From contig JACOUQ010000015.1 in the NCBI GenBank assembly GCA_016177775.1, positions 186,001-250,000 on the forward strand: a DNA stretch of 64,000 bases, in the 5' to 3' direction. Made by a program: the position numbers and the translations under genes. The notes beneath the pieces were generated by a model. That model searched no databases. It was not told the origin of the DNA and saw nothing but the letters and a program-made list of their open reading frames with translations. This document shows positions 43,076 through 51,237 of this stretch, piece by piece; within the stretch, counting starts at the first letter, position 1, and the number at the start of each line of letters is the position of its first letter. The DNA comes from Geobacter sp. (GTDB lineage: Bacteria; Desulfobacterota; Desulfuromonadia; Geobacterales; Geobacteraceae).

Positions 43076-43963
43076 ATGAGCGACGTACAAACCAGCCGGG
43101 GAGACGTACTTATCTTTGAACGGAAAGACGCCGGAGCGGGGAAGGCCCAGGCGGGAAGCGGCGCTAAGCCGCGACGGAGGCTCTTGTGCGCGCTCTCAGC
43201 CGTAAATGGCCGGCTTCTCGACTGGTACGGGCTGCTCACCCTGGCCATCCTCTGGGAGGTGGGACCACGGCGGGGGTGGATCGACATCCAGTTCTTTCCC
43301 CCCCCCTCGGCGATCATAGCCGAGGGGGGGAAGCTCGCGGAGAAGGGGGAGCTCCTCGTCCACATCGTTGCGAGCCTGGAGCGGACCTTCCTCGGACTCG
43401 GGGTCGCGTTCGCCGTCGGTATCCCTCTGGGGTTCATCCTCGGCGGCTGGTTTCCCCGGCTCACCCGCTTTCTCCAGCCGCTCTTGCGGCTCTTCGGCCA
43501 GATCAACGCGTTTTCCCTCTTTCCGCTCTTCGTGCTCTTCTTCGGCATCGGTGAGCTGGCCAAGTTCGCAATCATCTTCTGGTCCTCCCTCTGGCCGATC
43601 CTCTTCACCACCATTGCCGGGGTCCAGGAGGTCGATCCCCTCTACGTGAAGGTCGCCCGTTCCATGGGGGCGGGCAGGTTGCGGCTCTTCGCCAGGGTCC
43701 TCTTTCCGGGCGCGCTGGCGTCGATCTTCACCGGCATCAGGCTCGGGACGACGATGGCCTTCCTCATGCTGATCGCCGCCGAGATGATCGGCGCCACTGC
43801 CGGCCTCGGCTGGCTGGTGCTGAACTCGTCGCAGAACTACGTCATACCCAGGCTCTACCTGGCAGCGGTCATCATCGCCATCATCGGCACGGGGATGAAC
43901 TTCTTCCTCCTCACCCTTGAGGGATGGGTGATCCGCTGGAAGGAAACGGTCGAGGTGCAGTAG
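43076..43963 (+). CDS. ABC-transporter permease, SsuC-type (importer 2, first subunit)
   Basis: This 295-aa protein has a long cytoplasmic N-terminus (~55 residues, basic, AQAGSGAKPRRR) before the SsuC-like core. Key segments are WEVGPRRGWIDIQFFPPPSAI, GQINAFSLFPLFVLFFGIGELAKFAIIFWSSLWPI and the EAA-like loop VDPLYVKVARSMGAGRLRLFARVLFPGALASIFTGIRLG. ATG 43076 follows GAGGAGG. The FxQINAF-S-LFPLF segment is shared with the permeases at 44027, 50156 and 51327, so the four are paralogues and may form heterodimers. The stop codon is part of a GTAGGGG repeat. Confidence 0.88.
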   Translation: MSDVQTSRGDVLIFERKDAGAGKAQAGSGAKPRRRLLCALSAVNGRLLDWYGLLTLAILWEVGPRRGWIDIQFFPPPSAIIAEGGKLAEKGELLVHIVASLERTFLGLGVAFAVGIPLGFILGGWFPRLTRFLQPLLRLFGQINAFSLFPLFVLFFGIGELAKFAIIFWSSLWPILFTTIAGVQEVDPLYVKVARSMGAGRLRLFARVLFPGALASIFTGIRLGTTMAFLMLIAAEMIGATAGLGWLVLNSSQNYVIPRLYLAAVIIAIIGTGMNFFLLTLEGWVIRWKETVEVQ

Positions 43964-44011
43964 GGGCGCATGGCGTGCGCCAAAAAAGGGGGGGACGCCG
44001 TCCGCCCCTAC
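43960..44011. repeat. GTAGGGGC palindromic intergenic repeat, copy 6
   Basis: GTAGGGGCGCATGGCGTGCGCC and GGGACGCCGTCCGCCCCTAC. It supplies the stop codon of the upstream permease. Confidence 0.8.
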
Positions 44012-44026
44012 ACAAGGAGTTCGGAT

Positions 44027-44824
44027 ATGGCTGACACAAGTATAAAAGAACCCTTCTGGTCGCCGGCACGGCACCTTGACAAGCTCTCCATCGTGCTCTT
44101 CTTCGCCGCCTGGGAGGCCGCTCCCCGGCTGGGCGGCATCGTGGAGACATTCATTGCTCCCCCGTCGCTGGTGCTGAAGACGCTGGTCGAGCTCTTCAGG
44201 CAGGGGGAGATGCTCGGTCACGTCACCATCAGCTTATCCCGCGCTGTCTCCGGCTTCGGCGTCGCGGCCCTGGTCGCAATTCCCCTCGGTTTTCTCCTTG
44301 GCGGCGGCTTCCGGACCTTCGAGCGTCTGGTGGCGCCGGTGCTTCGCTTCCTCGGTCAGGTGAACCCCTTTTCCCTCTTCTCCCTGTTCGTTCTACTCTT
44401 CGGAATCGGCGAATTTTCCAAGGGGGCGATGATCTTCTGGGTTTCTCTCTGGCCGATTCTCTTCAATACCATCAACGGAGTGAAAAGCATCGATCCCCTG
44501 CTGGTTAAGTCGGCCCGCTCCATGGGGACGGGGCTCACGACCCTATTCTTCAAGGTGATACTTCCCGCAGCATCGCCCGGGATTTTTCATGGCCTGAAAC
44601 TGGGGTCAGGGACAGCTTTTTTCATGCTGATCGCCGCGGAGATGATTGGTGCAAGCAGGGGACTGGGGTGGCTCGTCTGGAACGCCCAGATCAATTTCCA
44701 GATGCCGCAGCTCTTCGCGGCCACGGTCCTGATATCCGTGCTGGGGCTATCGCTCAACTTCACCTTCGGCGCACTTGAGGAGAAGCTTACGGGGTGGAGG
44801 CGGAAATCGGCCGGTGAAAGCTGA
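44027..44824 (+). CDS. ABC-transporter permease, SsuC-type (importer 2, second subunit)
   Basis: This 265-aa protein contains FAAWEAAPRLGGIVETFIAPPS, GQVNPFSLFSLFVLLFGIGEFSKGAMIFWVSLWPI and the loop IDPLLVKSARSMGTGLTTLFFKVILPAASPGIFHGLKLG. ATG 44027 follows AAGGAGT; the longer frame would run through the repeat. It is paralogous to its neighbour at 43076 but has a shorter N-terminus. The tandem suggests a heterodimeric membrane domain for the substrate-binding protein encoded next. Confidence 0.88.
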   Translation: MADTSIKEPFWSPARHLDKLSIVLFFAAWEAAPRLGGIVETFIAPPSLVLKTLVELFRQGEMLGHVTISLSRAVSGFGVAALVAIPLGFLLGGGFRTFERLVAPVLRFLGQVNPFSLFSLFVLLFGIGEFSKGAMIFWVSLWPILFNTINGVKSIDPLLVKSARSMGTGLTTLFFKVILPAASPGIFHGLKLGSGTAFFMLIAAEMIGASRGLGWLVWNAQINFQMPQLFAATVLISVLGLSLNFTFGALEEKLTGWRRKSAGES

Positions 44825-44839
44825 TGATGAGCAAATGGC

Positions 44840-44912
44840 AGGGTGCGTTAGCGAAGCGTAACGCACCGAATAATGGTGCGTTACGGCAAGAAACCGCCTA
44901 ACGCACCCTACA
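44840..44912. repeat. GGGTGCGTTA-type palindromic repeat
   Basis: GGGTGCGTTAGCG/CGTAACGCACC and a second arm ending CGCCTAACGCACCCTAC. It is of a different family from GTAGGGGC but placed in the same way between genes. Confidence 0.75.
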
Positions 44913-44936
44913 AAGACAAAGCAAAAGGAGGAAGTC

Positions 44937-46010
44937 ATGTCATTTAAAAGCAGGAAGCATTATTGGATCGCGGCGGCAGTTGTCGCGGTTGTCGCGGCGG
45001 CTGCGGCGGTTGGGGTGTCGACCGTCCAGGCCACCCCGAAGAAGCCGCTGGTGGAGATCAGGACCTGGACCAGGAAGGATTGCTCGCTGGCGCCGTGGCT
45101 GGTGACGGAAAAGCTCGGCTACTTCGCCGAGGAGGGGATCAAGCTGGTCTATACCGGCGAGACCCAGCCGGCGCTGCAGATCCCGTCGCTCATCAAGGGG
45201 AACAACGACGTGGGGAGCGGCCACGCCAACCAGTACGGGATTGCCATCGCCGGCGGGGCGCCGCTTACCGGGGTGGTGCGCGGCGGGATCGAGCCTGCCG
45301 AGAACATCGACCCCAAGTTCCGGCACATGTGGTTTTTCGTAAATCCTACCAAGCACCCGAATATCAAGAAATTCAGCGACCTGAAGAACATTGAGGGGAA
45401 GATCAAGATCGCCACCATCACCAAGAACATCTGCACCGATTTCCTGGTGAACAAGTTGGCGGACAAGTACGGCATCCCCAAGGACAAGTTCGAATGGGTG
45501 ACCATGCCCGACATCCAGGGGATCCAGGCGCTCAAGCAGGGGCTCGTCGATGTCTCGACCGCCCATCCACCCTTCTACAAGGGTAACCTGGACGCCGGCG
45601 CGGTGAAGATCGGCGACTCCTTCGAGACCGGCCTTGGAAGATCGGCCGGGCTTTCCTTCTACTGGTTCAGGAACGACTTTATCAAGAACAATCCCCAGAC
45701 CGTGGCCGGCTTTGTCCGGGCGATCAAGAAGGGGCAGCGCTGGGCCAACGAGCACCCCGATCAGGCCGCCAAGTGGACCGAAGAGGCGATCGGCGTGCCT
45801 GTCACCGGCAATCACTACTATTCGGAGGACGCCACCATCGTCGAGAAGGAGATCGACCCGTGGATCAAGGCGATCGAGGATGCCGGCATTGTCCCCAAGG
45901 GGAAGATCACCTCTGCCTCCATCGTCACCCACCAGTTCGAGAAGTACGGGAATGATGACAAGGTGTATCAGGAGAAGCTGAAGAAGAAGGGTAAGAAGAA
46001 AAAGGGGTAG
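44937..46010 (+). CDS. ABC-transporter substrate-binding protein, SsuA/TauA-type (importer 2)
   Basis: The signal region is HYWIAAAVVAVVAAAAAVGVSTVQA. The mature NMT1-like fold follows: CSLAPWLVTEKLGYFAEEGIKLVYTGETQPALQIPSLI, GSGHANQYGIAIAGGAPL and TAHPPFYKGNLDAGAVKIGDS. The C-terminus is strongly basic (KKKGKKKKG). It is only distantly related to the SBP of importer 1, so the two importers probably take different ligands. It sits directly before the NifD-like gene, which ties transport to the reductase. The ligand may be an organosulfur compound (inferred). Confidence 0.87.
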   Translation: MSFKSRKHYWIAAAVVAVVAAAAAVGVSTVQATPKKPLVEIRTWTRKDCSLAPWLVTEKLGYFAEEGIKLVYTGETQPALQIPSLIKGNNDVGSGHANQYGIAIAGGAPLTGVVRGGIEPAENIDPKFRHMWFFVNPTKHPNIKKFSDLKNIEGKIKIATITKNICTDFLVNKLADKYGIPKDKFEWVTMPDIQGIQALKQGLVDVSTAHPPFYKGNLDAGAVKIGDSFETGLGRSAGLSFYWFRNDFIKNNPQTVAGFVRAIKKGQRWANEHPDQAAKWTEEAIGVPVTGNHYYSEDATIVEKEIDPWIKAIEDAGIVPKGKITSASIVTHQFEKYGNDDKVYQEKLKKKGKKKKG

Positions 46011-46020
46011 GACGAACAAG

Positions 46021-46079
46021 GTAGGGGCGAACCTGTGTGTTCGCCCTGGAACCGGGCAGACACACAGGTCTGCCCCTAC
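46021..46079. repeat. GTAGGGGC palindromic intergenic repeat, copy 7
   Basis: GTAGGGGCGAACC...GTTCGCCC and GGGCAGACACACAGGTCTGCCCCTAC lie just before the NifD-like gene. Confidence 0.8.
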
Positions 46080-46109
46080 CATCACCTTCACCATGAAAGG
46101 AGAAATGCC

Positions 46110-47612
46110 ATGATCGACCTGAAGGCACAAACCTGCCCCAACCGGGAGCAGCGGGCCGGGGCCATCAATGCTTACTACGGCAAGGCGAGCGACCTTGTGA
46201 AGGAGGCGCGGGAGGGGACCCTCACCAACAAGGAGAGAGATTTCCAGCAGTCCTCGGGCTGCGTGCTCAATTTCTACCTGACCACCCGTGTGGTGACCAT
46301 CCGTGACGCGGTGATGATCGTCCACGCGCCGGTCGGATGCTCGTCGACCTCGCTTCTCTACCGCGAGGTCTACCGTCGGATTCCCTTGAGCGAGGGGCGG
46401 CCGGCCGATTTCGACCTCCACTGGCTCACCACCAACCTGGATGAAAAGGACGTGGTCTACGGCGGCGCCGACAAGCTCCGCTTCGCCATCAAGGAAGCGG
46501 AGGAGCGCTACAGTCCGAAGGCGATTTTCATCCTTGCCTCCTGCACTTCGGGGATCATCGGCGAGGACATCGACGGGGTCGTGGCCGAGGTACAGAACGA
46601 AGTCAATGCGACCATCGTGCCGGTCCACTGCGAGGGGATCCGCTCGCGCATCATCCAGACCGCCTACGACGCCTTCTGGCACGGCATCCTCAAGCACCTG
46701 GTAAAGAAGGATATCCCGAAACAGCCCGACCTGGTGAACATCGCCAGCATGCTCTCCTACACCTGGCAGGACCGGCTGGAGATCACCCGCCTCCTGAACA
46801 GGATAGGGCTGCGCCCCAATTTCATCCCCGAATTCGCCACGGTCGAGCAGTTCGAAATCCTGGGCGCGGCGGCGGTGACCGCCCCCATCTGCCCCACCTA
46901 CACCGATTATCTCTCCCGGGGGCTGGAGCAGGAGTTCGGGGTGCCGTACTTCATGTATCCTTCGCCGGTGGGGATCGACCACACGGACGAGTGGCTCAGG
47001 ACTATTGCCCGCTACACCGGGAAGGAAAAGGAGGTGGAGGTGCTGATCAGGGAAGAGCGGGAAAAATGGGTGCCGAAGATGGAAGTCATCCAGAACGAGT
47101 TTGCCAAAATCAAACCCAACGGGGAGAAGGTGGAGATCCTCGGGTCGCTGGGCCAGGGACGGCTCCTCACCCAGGTACCCTACTTCGAGGAGATCGGCGT
47201 CAAGAGCCCGGCGGCCATCATCCAGGATTTCGACAACCTGGTGCTGGACGAGGTCCAGGGGATCATCGACCAGGTCGGCGACTTCGACGTGTTGGTCAAC
47301 ACCTTCCAGGCGGCGGAGTTGGCGCACATCACCCGCAAGTACGATCCGGATGTGGCCCTCACCTGCCCGTTCCAGGGTAGCGCCTACAAACGGGAGAAGG
47401 GAGCCACCAGGATACATGCCCTTCGGGGCGACGCGCGGCAGTGGAGTGCACAGGCAGGATACAAGGGGGCGATCGCCTACGGCAATTTCCTCCTCCAGTC
47501 GGTGAAGAACAAGGCGTTCCAGAAGACCATGCTGGCAAAGACCCCGGATACCTACCAGGACTGGTGGTACAAGCAGCCGGACCCGCTCCATTATCTTAAG
47601 AAGGAGGCCTAG
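46110..47612 (+). CDS. NifD-like catalytic subunit of a nitrogenase-like reductase (500 aa)
   Basis: The three P-cluster-type Cys are present at NifD-like spacing: C51 (QQSSGCVLN), C77 (HAPVGCSST) and C145 (LASCTSGIIG). C261 in TAPICPTYTDYL is near the position of the cofactor-binding Cys275 of NifD. The region that carries His442 in NifD is replaced by LTCPFQGSAYKREKGATRIH, so the cofactor pocket differs from true nitrogenase. The ATG at 46110 follows AAAGGAG; the open frame further upstream is the repeat. Four bases separate its stop from the NifK-like start. The likely role is reduction of an organic (perhaps carbon-sulfur) substrate rather than N2. Confidence 0.92.
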   Translation: MIDLKAQTCPNREQRAGAINAYYGKASDLVKEAREGTLTNKERDFQQSSGCVLNFYLTTRVVTIRDAVMIVHAPVGCSSTSLLYREVYRRIPLSEGRPADFDLHWLTTNLDEKDVVYGGADKLRFAIKEAEERYSPKAIFILASCTSGIIGEDIDGVVAEVQNEVNATIVPVHCEGIRSRIIQTAYDAFWHGILKHLVKKDIPKQPDLVNIASMLSYTWQDRLEITRLLNRIGLRPNFIPEFATVEQFEILGAAAVTAPICPTYTDYLSRGLEQEFGVPYFMYPSPVGIDHTDEWLRTIARYTGKEKEVEVLIREEREKWVPKMEVIQNEFAKIKPNGEKVEILGSLGQGRLLTQVPYFEEIGVKSPAAIIQDFDNLVLDEVQGIIDQVGDFDVLVNTFQAAELAHITRKYDPDVALTCPFQGSAYKREKGATRIHALRGDARQWSAQAGYKGAIAYGNFLLQSVKNKAFQKTMLAKTPDTYQDWWYKQPDPLHYLKKEA

Positions 47613-47616
47613 CCAG

Positions 47617-48963
47617 ATGGGGACAGTTACACCGTTACGTACCAAGGAAGAACCGCTTTATCCCGGGGTTGCGGAAGCACCCCGCTACTCCTGCGCACTC
47701 GGGGGTGCCTACATGGCGACCCTCGCCACCTTCGGCGCCGTGCCGATCCTCCATTCCGGGGCTGGTTGCGGCATGGCACAGAATTTCGGCCAGAACTTCG
47801 CCGCCGGCCTGAACGACGCCGGCCCGCAGGGAAACACGAGCACCCCCTGCTCCTGCCTGGTGGAGGAGCATGCGGTCTTCGGCGGCGAGGACAAGCTGCG
47901 CGCCCTGATCAAGTCCACCATCGAGCTGGTGCGCGGCGACCTGTTCGCGGTCATCTCCGGCTGCGTTCCGGCCCTGATCGGCGACGACGTGGCGGCAGTG
48001 GTCAAGGAGTTCCGCAAGGACGTGCCGATCATACATGTCAATACCGCCGGTTTTCTCGGCAACTCCTACAAGGGGTACGAGCAGTTCCTGGAGGCGGTCA
48101 TTGACCAGCTGCTGGAGCCCTTGCCGGCGGTGCGCAGACAGGTGAACCTGCTTGGCATCGTCCCTTTCCAGCACGTCTTCTGGAAAGGGGATCTCCAGGC
48201 CATCAAGACCTTGCTGGAAAAAATCGGGCTCAAGGTCAACATGATCTTCACCGAAAACAACGGCCTGGAAGCGCTCAGGAGCATCCCGGCGGCCGAGCTG
48301 AACCTGGTCTTCTCCCCCTGGTCCGGGGTCGGGGTGGCGCGGAAGCTGGAGGAAAAGTTCGGCACCCCCTATGCCGTCATCCCGTCGGTGCCGGTCGGAC
48401 CGAAAGACACCACCGCCTTTCTCCGCTTCCTGGCCCGGCGCCTCCGGTTACGGCGCAGCAGCGTGGAGAAGGTGATAGCCGCGGAAGAGCATCGCGCCTA
48501 TCGCTTCAGCGAATACATGGCCGCCATTTCGACGATGGCGCTTCCCAATGCCTACACGGCGATCGTGGCCGACGCCGGCACGGCCATCGGGCTCACCCGT
48601 TACGGCAGCAACGAACTGGGGTGGCTCCCGGAGATCGTCATCATCACCGACAATCCGCCGGAGGAGTTCCATGCCGAGATCGTCCGGCGGCTGACAGAGG
48701 GGCTTGAGAGCGCGGTCAAACCCGAGGTCTACTTCGAGATAGATTCCCACAAGATCCGTCTGCTGCTCCGGGAGCACACCGTGCAGCTGATCCTGGCCAG
48801 TTCTCTGGAGAAGCACATTGCCGTGGATGAGCTGAACGCCATGCAGGTGAGCGTCGCCTTTCCTGTGTATGACCGGCTTATCGTCGATCGGACCTATGCG
48901 GGGTACCGGGGAGGGCTGGCGTTGATGGAGGACGTTGCCTACAAATACGGCGGGCCTTTGTAG
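47617..48963 (+). CDS. NifK-like beta subunit of a nitrogenase-like reductase (448 aa)
   Basis: P-cluster-type Cys C26 (RYSCALGG), C51 (SGAGCGM) and C116 (ISGCVPALIGDDV) are spaced like NifK Cys70/95/153. STPCSCLVEEHAVFGGEDKL and VNTAGFLGNSYKGYE are typical of the family. It lacks the long N-terminal extension of Mo-nitrogenase NifK. With the NifD-like protein it should form an alpha2beta2 complex holding two 8Fe-7S clusters. Four bases separate it from the NifD-like gene, so 1:1 expression is likely. The TAG stop starts the second-family repeat. Confidence 0.92.
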   Translation: MGTVTPLRTKEEPLYPGVAEAPRYSCALGGAYMATLATFGAVPILHSGAGCGMAQNFGQNFAAGLNDAGPQGNTSTPCSCLVEEHAVFGGEDKLRALIKSTIELVRGDLFAVISGCVPALIGDDVAAVVKEFRKDVPIIHVNTAGFLGNSYKGYEQFLEAVIDQLLEPLPAVRRQVNLLGIVPFQHVFWKGDLQAIKTLLEKIGLKVNMIFTENNGLEALRSIPAAELNLVFSPWSGVGVARKLEEKFGTPYAVIPSVPVGPKDTTAFLRFLARRLRLRRSSVEKVIAAEEHRAYRFSEYMAAISTMALPNAYTAIVADAGTAIGLTRYGSNELGWLPEIVIITDNPPEEFHAEIVRRLTEGLESAVKPEVYFEIDSHKIRLLLREHTVQLILASSLEKHIAVDELNAMQVSVAFPVYDRLIVDRTYAGYRGGLALMEDVAYKYGGPL

Positions 48964-49103
48964 ACGGACGCGATCTTCACGCCATCTCGCCGCCATCCTC
49001 GGAGCCCTCCTTGTGCGGCGTAGCGCTGTTTATGCCCATTGGGTACTACGCCTCCGCGGGGACTCCTCCGGGTGACGACGATCTGACGCAAATCTCACGT
49101 CCG
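48964..49103. repeat. Second repeat family, copy 2 (after the NifK-like gene)
   Basis: Bounded by CGGACG and CGTCCG, it shares with 42874-42992 the blocks GTGCGGCGTAGCGCTG, CTACGCCTCCGCGGG and AATCTGACGCAAA-like ATCTGACGCAAAT. An extra TTTATGCCCATTGGGTA is inserted in the centre. Confidence 0.75.
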
Positions 49104-49160
49104 GTTGGCAAAACATATTAACCAACCTGCGGACGTTGTCCGCCCGAAGGAGAACAACGT

Positions 49161-50039
49161 ATGAGCAATCTCGCGGAAAACATCATACCTGATCAGGAGC
49201 CCAAGATCGTCATCAGGAACATCGGCCGCACCTTCCACATCAAGAAGAGCCCCGCCGGCCCCCATGATTTCGTGGCGCTGCAGGAAATCAGCCTGGAGGT
49301 GCAAAAGGGGGAGTTCGTTGCCCTGGTCGGCCCCTCCGGCTGCGGCAAGTCGACCCTGCTCGACATCCTGGCTGGGTTGGCAAAGCCCAACTCCGGCGCG
49401 GTCTTCATCGACGGCAAACAGGTGACAGGCCCGGCCCTCGACCGGGGGATCGTCCTCCAGGGGTACGCGCTCTTTCCGTGGCGCACCGTCCGGCAGAACG
49501 TGGAGTTCGGCCTGGAGATCAAGAAGGTGGCGAAGGGGGAGCGCAGGGAGATCAGCACCCGCTTCATCGACCTGGTGGGGCTGAAGGGGTTCGAGGACCG
49601 CTTCCCCCATGAGCTTTCCGGGGGGATGAAGCAGCGGGTGGCCATAGCCCGGGCGCTGGCCTATGACCCCGAGGTGCTCCTCATGGACGAGCCGTTCGCC
49701 GCGGTGGACGCCCAGACCAGGGAGACCCTCCAGGATGAGCTGCTGCGGATCTGGGAAGAGACCAGGAAGACCATCATCTTCGTCACCCACAGCATCGAGG
49801 AAGCGGTGTTCCTCGCCGACCGGGTGGCGGTGCTGACCGCAAACCCCGGCACGGTGCGGGAAATCGTCCCCATCGACCTACCCCGGCCGCGCCAGAACAG
49901 CGACATCCGTTCGTCTCCCGAATTCGGCTGGACCAGGCACAAGATCTGGGAGCTGCTGCAGAACCAGCCGCCGGCAGATCATCGGGCAGGGGAGCAGCGG
50001 CCGGTGGCGGACGCCATCTCTCCCTCGGCGGCGCTGTGA
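49161..50039 (+). CDS. ABC-transporter ATPase, SsuB/TauB-type (importer 2)
   Basis: This 292-aa protein has Walker A GPSGCGKST, Q-loop IVLQGYALFPWRTV, signature LSGGMKQRVAIARAL, Walker B VLLMDEPFAAVD and H-switch VTHSIEEAVFL. It has a C-terminal extension of ~40 residues (NQPPADHRAGEQRPVADAIS) absent from the ATPase of importer 1. It is the only ATPase near the four paralogous permeases, so it probably energises all of them. The start follows AAGGAG. Confidence 0.92.
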   Translation: MSNLAENIIPDQEPKIVIRNIGRTFHIKKSPAGPHDFVALQEISLEVQKGEFVALVGPSGCGKSTLLDILAGLAKPNSGAVFIDGKQVTGPALDRGIVLQGYALFPWRTVRQNVEFGLEIKKVAKGERREISTRFIDLVGLKGFEDRFPHELSGGMKQRVAIARALAYDPEVLLMDEPFAAVDAQTRETLQDELLRIWEETRKTIIFVTHSIEEAVFLADRVAVLTANPGTVREIVPIDLPRPRQNSDIRSSPEFGWTRHKIWELLQNQPPADHRAGEQRPVADAISPSAAL

Positions 50040-50044
50040 CTAAT

Positions 50045-50115
50045 GTAGGGGCAGACCTGCGTGTCTGCCCTGACTCGGGTGTCTGCCCAGGGCGAACACA
50101 TAGGTTCGCCCCTAC
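50045..50115. repeat. GTAGGGGC palindromic intergenic repeat, copy 8
   Basis: GTAGGGGCAGACCTGCGTGTCTGCCC and AGGGCGAACACATAGGTTCGCCCCTAC, near-identical to copy 4. Confidence 0.8.
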
Positions 50116-50155
50116 GTTTTTCATTTTCCCGTGATTTAGTTATCAGGTATCTTGC

Positions 50156-51232
50156 ATGTTCGATAAAATCGATACGATCAAGACCCATCTCCTCCGCTGG
50201 TCAGGGGTCGTGGTTTTTCTCCTCCTCTGGGAGGCGGCGCCGCGGCTCGGCTGGCTCGACGCGCAATTCGCCCCGCCGTTCTCAACGGTGCTCGGGGCGA
50301 TCCATGAACTCGCCGCTGACGGGAGTCTCGCAAAGCACCTGGTCATCAGTATCTGGCGCGGCGTCACCGGTCTTCTTGTTGCTACGCTGGTTGCCATTCC
50401 CGCCGGGTTTCTCCTCGGCCTGCGCCTGCCGGTATGGGCGGCCGTCCTTGACCCGTTCCTGCGCGTATTGAGCCAGGTCAATCCATTTTCGCTCATGCCC
50501 GTCTTCATCCTTTTCTTCGGCATCGGCGAGACGGCCAAGATCGTGGTGATCGCCTGGGTTTCCCTCTGGCCGATCCTCTTCTACACCATCACGGCGGTCC
50601 GCAATGTCGACCCGCTTCTGCTCAAGACCGCGCGATCCCTCGGCATAACCACCGGCGAACTTTATCTCAAGGTGATTCTCCCCGCGTCCCTGCCGGTTAT
50701 TTTCGTGGGACTGCGAATCGGCGCCGGCCTGGTCTTTTTCATGATCGTCGCGGCCGAGATGCTGGGGGCCAACGCGGGCCTCGGCTGGCTCGTGCACAAT
50801 TCCGCCATGAACTACCAGACCCCGCGCATCTATGCCGGAGCGACCTTCATCGTTATTCTCGGCTACCTCCTCAATCGTTTCCTGCTCGCCCTGGAGAGGG
50901 CGTTTTTTTCAGGGGAGCAGGAACAGGTCGATCTGGTCCCGGCGCGGCGATCCTCCGCCCCCTCCTGGCGGCCCGGTTGGAGAAGCGCGGCCGCGGCAGC
51001 CTCGGTTATCTTCGTGTTCCTCCTGGCGGGAGGACGCGAGGTATACCTGAGTAACCTCGCTAATGCCAGCCTGGGAGGGCATCTGGGGCACCAGGAAGAG
51101 GCCGGGGAGGCGAACGTGGAATACACCTGCCCCATGCACCCCTTTATCGTCAGGGAAAAACCGGATGTCTGCCCGCTCTGCGGCATGAGGCTGGTGAGGA
51201 AGAGCGACGCTGCGCACGGCGCCGGGCATTGA
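50156..51232 (+). CDS. SsuC-type ABC permease fused to a C-terminal heavy-metal-binding domain (358 aa)
   Basis: Residues 1-250 are a standard SsuC-like permease (WEAAPRLGWLDAQFAPPFS, SQVNPFSLMPVFILFFGIGETAKIV, VDPLLLKTARSLGITTGELYLKVILPASLP). After a linker an extra membrane segment (~280-300, AAAASVIFVFLLAGG) leads to EYTCPMHPFIVREKPDVCPLCGMRLV, the Cys-rich heavy-metal-binding domain found in copper/silver efflux proteins, and a His-rich end GAGH. This topology would put the metal site in the periplasm. I know of no common precedent for this fusion in sulfonate permeases. Confidence 0.87.
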   Translation: MFDKIDTIKTHLLRWSGVVVFLLLWEAAPRLGWLDAQFAPPFSTVLGAIHELAADGSLAKHLVISIWRGVTGLLVATLVAIPAGFLLGLRLPVWAAVLDPFLRVLSQVNPFSLMPVFILFFGIGETAKIVVIAWVSLWPILFYTITAVRNVDPLLLKTARSLGITTGELYLKVILPASLPVIFVGLRIGAGLVFFMIVAAEMLGANAGLGWLVHNSAMNYQTPRIYAGATFIVILGYLLNRFLLALERAFFSGEQEQVDLVPARRSSAPSWRPGWRSAAAAASVIFVFLLAGGREVYLSNLANASLGGHLGHQEEAGEANVEYTCPMHPFIVREKPDVCPLCGMRLVRKSDAAHGAGH

Positions 51233-51237
51233 ACATG

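Noticed and set aside
44940-47645. 901-codon open frame on the minus strand across the substrate-binding and NifD-like genes
   Set aside because: It is the antisense of well-conserved proteins in high-GC DNA, with no family motif, ribosome site or signal of its own.
41993-48963. Interpretation as a true Mo-nitrogenase
   Set aside because: No NifE/NifN or homocitrate synthase is seen, the NifD His442 region is changed, and the NifK-like protein is short. The neighbours point to sulfur instead.
41993-48963. Interpretation as protochlorophyllide/chlorophyllide reductase or the F430 enzyme CfbCD
   Set aside because: All six P-cluster cysteines, NifB and NifX are present and no tetrapyrrole genes of those pathways occur. 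CfbD is a single-subunit partner, while here both D and K are encoded.
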